Shown in pieces: positions 1-6,107 of a stretch of 7,130 bases of DNA (the first letter of the stretch is position 1; every line of letters starts with the position of its first letter). The translations under genes and the position numbers were made by a program. Source of the stretch: RGIG1918 sp045536045. GTDB lineage: Bacteria > Cyanobacteriota > Vampirovibrionia > Gastranaerophilales > Gastranaerophilaceae. The notes below the pieces were generated by a model that saw only the letters and a program-made list of their open reading frames with translations, was not told the DNA's origin and did no database searches. The stretch spans positions 1 through 7,130 of the forward strand of contig JAZSMU010000084.1 of assembly GCA_045536045.1 (NCBI GenBank). Direction: 5' to 3'.

Positions 1-185
1 TTTTGATATTTATTTTCAATGCTTTTTAAAATCTCTATTTGAGATTTTTTAACACTTTTATCATACAAAAAAGATATTTTTAAATTGTGTTTCAAATTAT
101 TTGTAATCAAGCTTTTAAGGGAAACAATTGTCCCATAAAAATTGCTATCTGATAGTGTGTAGAGAATATTAAAAATATTATTCAT
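1..185 (-). CDS. GT8-like glycosyltransferase, N-terminal fragment cut by the window edge
   Basis: An open frame begins with ATG at 185 and runs 61 codons to the left edge without a stop. It starts MNNIFNILYTLSDSNFYGT and continues with IVSLKSLITNN and then a KISFLYDKSVKK segment. This is the layout of a GT8 N-terminus: a first beta strand ending in a short SD/DN turn, a helix reading xxSLxSLxxN, a second strand, then a charged helix. It is similar in kind to NLCFSSNENYAQHLCCALKSIFLN of the right-edge GT8, though more divergent. The catalytic DxD region would lie outside the window. Only one base (G) separates it from the TAA of the fusion gene, and a ribosome site lies just upstream, so it is probably co-translated with that gene. 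Calling it a gene is well supported by position and frame; the GT8 assignment rests on the first 60 residues only. Confidence 0.75.
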   Translation of the reverse strand, partial: MNNIFNILYTLSDSNFYGTIVSLKSLITNNLKHNLKISFLYDKSVKKSQIEILKSIENKYQ

Positions 186-186
186 C

Positions 187-2865
187 TTAACCTTTTCTTG
201 CAATGCAAACTACAGTATACCCCTCATTATCTTGTCTTTTTAATACTCTTTCATTTTCTTCGTGATATTGAAAGTAAACCTCTTCAACAACAAAGCCAGC
301 AGAAGTTAGTAGTTTGGTTAAATCTTCAACTGTATAGTGCCTAATATGATATTGATTTTCCTCTTTTTTAAATGGAAAAACGGTTTCGTTTGGAGTTGAA
401 CAAATTAATTTTCCACCATCTTCAAGGGCATCATATAATTTTGAAATAAAAAGTTCATCATTTTCAATATGTTCAATTGTTTCAAAAGAAATTATTTTGT
501 CAAATTTGCCCAATTTATCTTCAAACACATTTGCACATTTAAACGATAAATTTTTAATTTCTTCTCTTTCAACAAAAATTTTATTTGCAAAATTAATTGC
601 ATATTTATCTACATCAACCCCAACAACTTTTTTGGCAGTTTTTGCAAAATATGCTGTTCCATAACCTGTTCCACATGCAATATCTAAAACTTTATCATTT
701 TCATTTATAAAATTATTCGCAAATAAATATCTTTCCTTGTGGTCAGCTGGTGCATCATTTATGTCAAATGCTATAACTCTTTCATAGCTAAAGTTTTCAG
801 AACATATTGGCATTCCTGAATTATATTTAAAAATAACATTTTGCCCGTAATTTAATCTTGAAAGTGCATAGTTTTGCCATTGTTGAATATTTTTAACATT
901 GCCTATTTCTTCTTCTGTTTTATAAATTTCTTTTTTAATTTCTTCAAGCTTATCCATTGTGCAAAAACAAAAAGCTTTAAAATCGTGTTCTTTTCTAATT
1001 TTTACACCCAAAAAATATGTTTGAATTTCATATTCTTTTCTTATAACTTTGAGTAAAGGAAGTCCAAGAATATAAATTCTTGTTTTGTTTCCAATTGTTT
1101 TTTCTCTATAAAATATTGCACAAATATTTCTAAACAATCTTTTAATTTTAAATTTATTGTAAATGTTTTTAAAAGGAGTTCTTTTTAAATAAAAATGATA
1201 TCTTTTCCACAAAGGGTGCCAACAAGATTTATCCCAAGGTTTCAAAATACCACTAAAGTGAATTATTACAGGATGAGCTCTTGAAATATCCATTTCTTCA
1301 TTTGAATACAAAGAATGTTGCCCGTCAAAATATGCTGTCTGTTGCAAATTCCACATTGGAAGAACAAATTTTGCTTTATTATTAAAAGTATAATTCAAAA
1401 TATCTTGGTCCACCCAGCGAATTTTTCCACTTCTTCCCAATTCTGCAGTTAATTTAAAGAGCTTTTCCTTAATATTATCTTCTCTCATTTTAGCTAAATT
1501 CATTAGCATTACACCAGCATTAAAAGATTTCACAATACCATTATTTTGATAATGCTTGTGTGCTTCATTCCATAATTCTTCAACAACTACAACATAATTA
1601 TCTTCTAAGTCTGTACTCCAAAATTCATTTAAAGAATTTTCAACAACTATATCGCAGTCAAAATAAAATGCTTTGTCTAATTCTGGCTTTAATTTAGGAA
1701 TTATGTATCTATAATAAGTTTGTTTTGAAATATGCTGGCACTCTGGAGTTATTGGGCATAAATCAAATAAGCTATCATCAATTTTTATAAATTCAATTTC
1801 AAAGTTTTTTATTTTCTTAAGTTTTTCAATTTTTCTTTTGTTTTTATCTGAAATTCCACCATCTAGAATATAAAAATTGAGATTATCCAAACTTGTTGCA
1901 TTTAAAACAATTGAAGCTATTGAAACTGTTAAATGTTGAGCAAAATTATTGTCGGAAGCAAAGAAAATATGAATATCAGATTTTTCTCCTAAATATCTTT
2001 TCTCAAACTTTTCAACACCAACCTTTGAAACTACATTTGGGTATTTTTTCAAAATCTTTAAAGTATCTTCAACACATTTTTTATTATTTTTCGCAAATGG
2101 ATATTTAAAAATTGATTTTCTAATTTTCTTTATTTCGTCTTTATTTAAAGAAAATCTTTTTAATAAATTTTCTCTAACAGCTTCTGCTGTTTTGTCTTGA
2201 ATTTTTTGGGTTTTAGAAGCTTGAGTAACACTTTTCTTATGCATTCTGTATTGCACTAATTTTTCAGGCAAGTTAGCTAATTTTCCACCAGCTAAAATAA
2301 TTTTCATCCAAAGATGATATTCTTCAGCATATAAAGCTTCGGGATAGTAGTTTAAGTTATGCTCTTTTAAGAAAGAATTTCTAATCATAACTGATGGATG
2401 ACACATTGGGTTATAAAAATTCATTGCAACATCAAGCTCATCTGAATCTTCTATCGTTACCCAAGATTCTCCTTTGCCATCTCCAATTGGCTCTATAAAT
2501 GTTCCAAGAACAGTAACTTGTGGATGATTGTCTAAATATTCAACCTGTTTTTCAAAACGAGTTGGCATAGAAATATCATCATCATCCATTCTTGCAATAT
2601 ATTCGCCTTTTGCTATTTCAAAACCCTTGCGAAGATTGTAGTTATAGTCCATATTTTGTTTGTTTTTAATAAAAACAATTCTTTCATCTTTATCTGCATA
2701 TTCTTGAATAACATCAGCCGTATTATCAGTTGAACAATCATCAATTATTATAAATTCAAAATCTTTATATGTTTGATTAAGAATTGATTCAATTGCCAAT
2801 TTTGAATATTCAGCCCTATTGTAGCAAGACATTACAACAGATATTTTTGGACTATTACTTTTCAT
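187..2865 (-). CDS. Three-domain fusion: GT2 glycosyltransferase, GT8 glycosyltransferase and SAM-dependent methyltransferase
   Basis: An 892-residue protein with three separate catalytic units. Domain 1 (about 8-215) is an inverting GT2 enzyme: VVMSCYNR (10-17), DDCSTDNT (42-49), the metal site in MDDDDI (93-98), EEYHLW (181-186) holding the likely base, and YRMHKKSVT (206-214). Domain 2 (about 298-560) is a retaining GT8 enzyme: FASDNNFAQHL (302-312), DCD at 403-405, NAGVMLMNL (449-457), WVDQDILN (484-491) and HFSGILKPW (536-544). A basic linker (about 565-625) contains YILGLPLLK and YFLGVKIRK, followed by a CFC triplet (633-635) and a Lys/Glu-rich, probably coiled-coil, helix (637-660). 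Domain 3 (about 710-890) is a class I methyltransferase: VLDIACGTGYG (726-736), VVGVDVD (747-753), FETIEHI (794-800) and DGGKLICSTPN (816-826). All key motifs are intact. Start ATG 2865 follows AGAGG (2873-2877) by seven bases. Likely a cytoplasmic or membrane-edge enzyme that adds two sugars and a methyl group to a surface glycan; the donors and the methylated position are unknown. Confidence 0.93.
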   Translation of the reverse strand: MKSNSPKISVVMSCYNRAEYSKLAIESILNQTYKDFEFIIIDDCSTDNTADVIQEYADKDERIVFIKNKQNMDYNYNLRKGFEIAKGEYIARMDDDDISMPTRFEKQVEYLDNHPQVTVLGTFIEPIGDGKGESWVTIEDSDELDVAMNFYNPMCHPSVMIRNSFLKEHNLNYYPEALYAEEYHLWMKIILAGGKLANLPEKLVQYRMHKKSVTQASKTQKIQDKTAEAVRENLLKRFSLNKDEIKKIRKSIFKYPFAKNNKKCVEDTLKILKKYPNVVSKVGVEKFEKRYLGEKSDIHIFFASDNNFAQHLTVSIASIVLNATSLDNLNFYILDGGISDKNKRKIEKLKKIKNFEIEFIKIDDSLFDLCPITPECQHISKQTYYRYIIPKLKPELDKAFYFDCDIVVENSLNEFWSTDLEDNYVVVVEELWNEAHKHYQNNGIVKSFNAGVMLMNLAKMREDNIKEKLFKLTAELGRSGKIRWVDQDILNYTFNNKAKFVLPMWNLQQTAYFDGQHSLYSNEEMDISRAHPVIIHFSGILKPWDKSCWHPLWKRYHFYLKRTPFKNIYNKFKIKRLFRNICAIFYREKTIGNKTRIYILGLPLLKVIRKEYEIQTYFLGVKIRKEHDFKAFCFCTMDKLEEIKKEIYKTEEEIGNVKNIQQWQNYALSRLNYGQNVIFKYNSGMPICSENFSYERVIAFDINDAPADHKERYLFANNFINENDKVLDIACGTGYGTAYFAKTAKKVVGVDVDKYAINFANKIFVEREEIKNLSFKCANVFEDKLGKFDKIISFETIEHIENDELFISKLYDALEDGGKLICSTPNETVFPFKKEENQYHIRHYTVEDLTKLLTSAGFVVEEVYFQYHEENERVLKRQDNEGYTVVCIARKG
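191..196 (-). promoter_or_regulatory. Ribosome binding site for the left-edge glycosyltransferase gene
   Basis: AAAAGG on the minus strand, five bases before the ATG at 185. It lies in the last codons of the three-domain fusion gene. A moderate site, but its placement supports a real start directly after the preceding stop. Confidence 0.6.
991..1113 (-). other. Inter-domain linker with two LG-type tail modules
   Basis: Residues about 585-625 of the fusion protein. It lies between the GT8 and methyltransferase domains and holds two similar short units, YILGLPLLK and YFLGVKIRK, each an aromatic/hydrophobic strand, a Gly turn and then basic residues. From memory, similar units occur as C-terminal tails of capsule-type glycosyltransferases in AT-rich bacteria, so this may be the original end of a GT2-GT8 protein to which the methyltransferase was later joined. 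The role is unknown; a surface-binding or membrane-edge contact is possible. Confidence 0.5.
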
Positions 2866-2875
2866 CTTTTTACCT

Positions 2876-3844
2876 CTAATATTTTTTATTCAATTCCCAT
2901 TCCCAAGCTGTTTTTAAAATATCATCTATTTTATCATATTTTATAGTCCAGCCTAAAACTTCTTTTGCTTTTTTGTTGTCTGCAAAAAGCCTTGCAGGGT
3001 CGCCTGCCCGTCTTTGAACAAATTCTTTAGGGCAAACTTTACCTGTAATTTTTTCAGCAACAGCAATAATTTCTTTAACAGAAGTTCCAACTCCTGTTCC
3101 CAAATTAATAAATCCAGAATAATTATCAAGATTTTCATAGGCTAATCTGTGGGCAGTTGCCAAATCTTCAACATGGATATAATCTCTTATGCAAGTGCCA
3201 TCTTTGGTGTCATAATCATCCCCAAAAACTTTTACATTTTGAATTTCCCCTTTTATTGCTTTTAAAACAAGAGGAATTATATGTGTTTCTGGATTATGGC
3301 TTTCACCAATTGTTGAATCAAATGAAGCACCAGCAGCATTAAAATAGCGAAGTGCGATATATTTTAGCCCATAAGCTTTTGAATAATCTTCAAAAACCTC
3401 TTCTATCATTAATTTTGTTTTCCCGTATGGGTTTATTGGATTTTGTGGGTGAGATTCATCAATTGGAGTGTATTTAGGCTCGCCATAAGTTGCACAAGTG
3501 CTAGAAAATACGATTTTCTTAACATCAAATTCAAGCATAACATCTAGCAAATTCAAAGTTCCAACTAAATTATTTGTGTAATATTTTTGAGGGTTAACAA
3601 CACTTTCTCCAACATATGCAAATGCTGCAAAATGAATAACAGCATCTATTTTATTGTTTTTAAAAATATTTCTTAAAGACTCTTTATCCAATAAATCTGC
3701 CTGAATAAATTTTGCTCTTGAATCAACTGCTTCTCTGTGCCCATAAACTAAGTTATCAGCAACAATGCATTCGTAGCCTTTATTTAGCAAATGTTTTAAA
3801 GTATGCGAGCCGATATAGCCAGCTCCACCCATAATTAAAATCAT
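2876..3844 (-). CDS. galE: UDP-glucose 4-epimerase
   Basis: Extended SDR enzyme that interconverts UDP-glucose and UDP-galactose through a 4-keto intermediate using tightly bound NAD+; cytosolic. From the ATG at 3844 it has 322 residues, slightly short of the roughly 338 of E. coli GalE but normal for the family. The N-terminus is the Rossmann motif itself (MILIMGGAGYIGSH, glycines at 6-12). VIHFAAFAYVGES (69-81) is a classic GalE block. The catalytic triad appears as Thr116 in SSTCATYG and Tyr140/Lys144 in YGKTK. RYFNAAGA (166-173) and CIRDYIHVEDLA (218-229) follow. The upstream in-frame ATG at 3883 would add 13 residues inside the dehydrogenase gene and is rejected. Only one base separates the dehydrogenase TAA from this ATG. 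Stop TAG. Next to the xylose and glucuronate genes it could also act on another UDP-sugar (UDP-xylose to UDP-arabinose, or a HexNAc form), which sequence reading cannot decide. Confidence 0.94.
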   Translation of the reverse strand: MILIMGGAGYIGSHTLKHLLNKGYECIVADNLVYGHREAVDSRAKFIQADLLDKESLRNIFKNNKIDAVIHFAAFAYVGESVVNPQKYYTNNLVGTLNLLDVMLEFDVKKIVFSSTCATYGEPKYTPIDESHPQNPINPYGKTKLMIEEVFEDYSKAYGLKYIALRYFNAAGASFDSTIGESHNPETHIIPLVLKAIKGEIQNVKVFGDDYDTKDGTCIRDYIHVEDLATAHRLAYENLDNYSGFINLGTGVGTSVKEIIAVAEKITGKVCPKEFVQRRAGDPARLFADNKKAKEVLGWTIKYDKIDDILKTAWEWELNKKY

Positions 3845-3845
3845 T

Positions 3846-5150
3846 TTATGCACCTCTTCCCACTTGATAGCACTCAAAACCACGCTCTTCTAGGCGTTTT
3901 TTGTCATATTGGTTTCTGCCGTCAAAAATAATTGGATTTTTTAATGCAGATTTTATTCTATCAAAGTCTGGGCGTCTAAATTCATTCCATTCTGTTAATA
4001 ACAATAGTGCATCAGCATTTTCAAGTGCTTCATAAGAAGATTTTGAGTATGAGATTTTATTGCCAAAATAAAATTCAGCACTGTCGGACGCTTTAGGGTC
4101 AAAAGCTTGAATTTTTGCACCACACTCTAATAATGCATTAATAATTGTGATAGATGGAGCTTCTCTCATATCATTTGTTTTTGGTTTAAAGGCTAAGCCC
4201 CAAACTGCAAAAGTTTTCCCTGTTAAATCTTTTCCAAATTTGTTTAAAATTTTGTTTATAAAAATTTGTCTTTGTTTTTTGTTAATCTCATCTGCAGCTT
4301 TTAAAAGTTTATAGTCGCAACCATTATCAAAAGCTGTTTTTGCAAGAGCTTTAACATCTTTAGGAAAGCAACTTCCACCATAACCAAGACCAGGAAATAA
4401 GAATTGAGAACCAATTCTTTTATCTGAACACATCCCAATTCTAACCATTTCGGCATCTGCACCAACTTTTTCGCAAATATTTGCAATTTCGTTTGCGTAT
4501 GAAATTTTAACTGCCAAAAAGGAATTTGCAGCATATTTTGTCATTTCTGCTGATTTGACATCCATAACAATAACAGGATTTCCTGTTCTTAAAAACGGTG
4601 CATAAAGCTCTTGCATAATTTCAGTTGCCCTTTGAGAATTTGAGCCAATAACAACTCTATCCGGCTTTAAGAAGTCATCAACAGCAGCACCTTGTTTCAA
4701 AAATTCTGGGTTTGAAACAACATCAAAATCATGCGTTGTATTTTCTTTAATAATTTTGGTAACTTCATCTGCAGTTCCAACAGGCACTGTTGATTTATCA
4801 ATAATAACTTTGTAGCCATTCATTGCCTGACCAATGGATTTTGCAACATCATAAACATATTTTAAATCAGCTGAGCCATCCTCTCCTTGTGGAGTTCCAA
4901 CAGCAATAAAACAAGCTAAAGATTTTTCAACTGCTTCTTTAATATCACTTGTAAAATTTAAGCGATTTTCTGAAACATTGACTTTAATCAAATCTTCTAA
5001 GCCAGGCTCATATATTGGAATAATTCCTTTTCTTAATTGCGATAATTTTTCTTCATTGTTATCAACACAAATAACATCATTTCCCATTTCTGCAAGGCAA
5101 GTTCCAACAACAAGCCCGACATATCCTGTTCCTATTACGCAAACTTTCAT
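3846..5150 (-). CDS. ugd: UDP-glucose 6-dehydrogenase
   Basis: Oxidises UDP-glucose to UDP-glucuronate with two NAD+ in the cytoplasm, providing the substrate for the decarboxylase encoded just upstream. 434 residues, the usual bacterial length. The N-terminal NAD-binding domain has GTGYVGLV at 7-14, with an acidic residue after the second strand (VDNN, 29-32) and STVPVGT at 120-126. The family's active-site residues are all present: Glu149 in NPEFL, Lys205 and Asn209 in the AEMTKYAANS stretch, and the catalytic Cys261 in GGSCFPKD followed by Asp265. The C-terminal UDP-binding domain includes WGLAFKPKTNDMRE (317-330), SITIINALLECGA (333-345) and DGRN near 410-413. A UDP-mannose/HexNAc dehydrogenase is less likely because the GLGYGGSCFPKD form is typical of UGD. 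Start ATG at 5150 follows AAGGAG (5160-5165) by nine bases, and the previous stop TAA touches this ATG. The gene product matches the family along its whole length. Confidence 0.96.
   Translation of the reverse strand: MKVCVIGTGYVGLVVGTCLAEMGNDVICVDNNEEKLSQLRKGIIPIYEPGLEDLIKVNVSENRLNFTSDIKEAVEKSLACFIAVGTPQGEDGSADLKYVYDVAKSIGQAMNGYKVIIDKSTVPVGTADEVTKIIKENTTHDFDVVSNPEFLKQGAAVDDFLKPDRVVIGSNSQRATEIMQELYAPFLRTGNPVIVMDVKSAEMTKYAANSFLAVKISYANEIANICEKVGADAEMVRIGMCSDKRIGSQFLFPGLGYGGSCFPKDVKALAKTAFDNGCDYKLLKAADEINKKQRQIFINKILNKFGKDLTGKTFAVWGLAFKPKTNDMREAPSITIINALLECGAKIQAFDPKASDSAEFYFGNKISYSKSSYEALENADALLLLTEWNEFRRPDFDRIKSALKNPIIFDGRNQYDKKRLEERGFECYQVGRGA
3853..3858 (-). promoter_or_regulatory. Ribosome binding site that fixes the galE start
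   Basis: AAGAGG on the minus strand, eight bases before the ATG at 3844 and inside the final codons of the dehydrogenase gene. It points to 3844 as the galE start. The longer reading from 3883 adds 13 residues that overlap the dehydrogenase and are foreign to the GalE N-terminus. Confidence 0.8.
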
Positions 5151-6107
5151 TTATTTATTCTCCTTAATTTTTTTTGCAAAATATTCAATTGTTTTATCTA
5201 AACCTTCACTTAGTTTAATTTTTGGCTCCCAACCAAATTTTTCTTTTGCCAAAGTAATATCTGGTCTTCTTTGTGTTGGGTCATCAGATGGAAGCTCTTT
5301 GTAGATAACATTTAAATCAGGATTAATTTTTTCCTTAACAAGCTCAGCCAATTCTTTGATAGTAAATTCTCCAGGATTTCCCGTATTAATAGGTCCTGTA
5401 AAATCATCATCAGACGCCATAACTTTTAAAATGATTTCAATAAGGTCATCAACATAGCAGAATGAACGAGTTTGAGAGCCATCTCCATACAAAGTTAAAT
5501 CTTCGCCTCTTAATGCTTGGCAAATAAAGTTTGAAACAACTCTGCCATCATTTGGGTCCATATAAGGACCATAAGTATTAAATATTCTAATAACCTTAAT
5601 TCTTGCACCATAAATTCTGTTATAGTCAAAATATAAGCTTTCAGCACATCTTTTGCCCTCGTCATAACAAGCTCTAATTCCAATTGGATTAACATTTCCT
5701 CTATATGTTTCAACTTGTGGATGAACCAAAGGTTCTCCATAAACTTCGCTTGTTGAAGTTTGAAGAATTTTTGCATTATTTTTAACTGCTAATTCAAGCA
5801 TATTAATTGCCCCAAATACGCAAGTTTTTGTCGTAAAAATTGCTCTTTCGCCTTGATAAGCTGGAGGAGAAGCAGGGCAAGCTAGGTTATAAATTTCATC
5901 AATTTTGTCTTCAATTTTAAGTGGCTCAATGATGTCATGTTCAATAAATTTGAAGCGTGGATTGTCTAATAATTCGCAAACATTATCCAAAGAACCTGTG
6001 TAGTTATTGTCTACACATATAATTTTGTTATTTTCATCTTGAATTAAGCGTTTGCATAAATTTGAACCAATAAAGCCAGTCCCACCTGTTATTAAAATGG
6101 TTTTCAC
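5151..6107 (-). CDS. uxs: UDP-glucuronate decarboxylase (UDP-xylose synthase)
   Basis: Extended short-chain dehydrogenase/reductase (318 residues) that oxidises C4 of UDP-glucuronate with bound NAD+, decarboxylates it and reduces the 4-keto intermediate to UDP-xylose; cytosolic. The N-terminal Rossmann motif is GGTGFIGS at 8-15. The family signature NLACPASPPAYQ (74-85) is the strongest argument for UXS over other SDR sugar enzymes. STSEVYGEP (118-126) carries a Glu (121) where the family has its decarboxylation residue, and the catalytic pair is Tyr148/Lys152 in YDEGK. RIFNTYGPYM (174-183), GSQTRSFCYVDD (210-221) and the late RRPDI (280-284) are also typical. Full length for a bacterial UXS. 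Starts with GTG, supported by a strong ribosome site. It overlaps the GT8 stop by one base, and its TAA directly abuts the ATG of the dehydrogenase that makes its substrate. A dTDP-glucose dehydratase is the main alternative, but the CPASPP block argues against it. Confidence 0.93.
   Translation of the reverse strand: MKTILITGGTGFIGSNLCKRLIQDENNKIICVDNNYTGSLDNVCELLDNPRFKFIEHDIIEPLKIEDKIDEIYNLACPASPPAYQGERAIFTTKTCVFGAINMLELAVKNNAKILQTSTSEVYGEPLVHPQVETYRGNVNPIGIRACYDEGKRCAESLYFDYNRIYGARIKVIRIFNTYGPYMDPNDGRVVSNFICQALRGEDLTLYGDGSQTRSFCYVDDLIEIILKVMASDDDFTGPINTGNPGEFTIKELAELVKEKINPDLNVIYKELPSDDPTQRRPDITLAKEKFGWEPKIKLSEGLDKTIEYFAKKIKENK

Noticed and set aside
1..186. Left end considered as an intergenic region with a terminator
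   Set aside because: No hairpin followed by a T-run was seen, and an open frame with a ribosome site and a GT8-like N-terminus fills it.
874..1056. Plus-strand Phe-rich small open frame that looks like a membrane peptide
   Set aside because: Antisense to Lys-rich linker codons (AAA/AAG read backwards as TTT/CTT), so the hydrophobic look is a by-product of the real gene.
3845..3883. Longer galE start at 3883, giving 335 residues
   Set aside because: The extra 13 residues overlap the end of the dehydrogenase gene, do not belong to the GalE fold, and the ribosome site at 3853-3858 fits the ATG at 3844.
5168..5175. Run of eight T (A8 on the coding strand) near the end of the decarboxylase gene, considered as a phase-variable tract
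   Set aside because: It encodes an ordinary Lys-rich C-terminus in an AT-rich genome, is short for slip-strand variation, and a shift there would alter only the last few residues.
4978..5304. Plus-strand open frame of 108 codons across the dehydrogenase/decarboxylase junction
   Set aside because: It lies wholly antisense to two well-supported enzymes, its low-complexity Ser/Phe-rich translation matches nothing I recognise, and it is a shadow of the Lys/Glu-rich coding strand.
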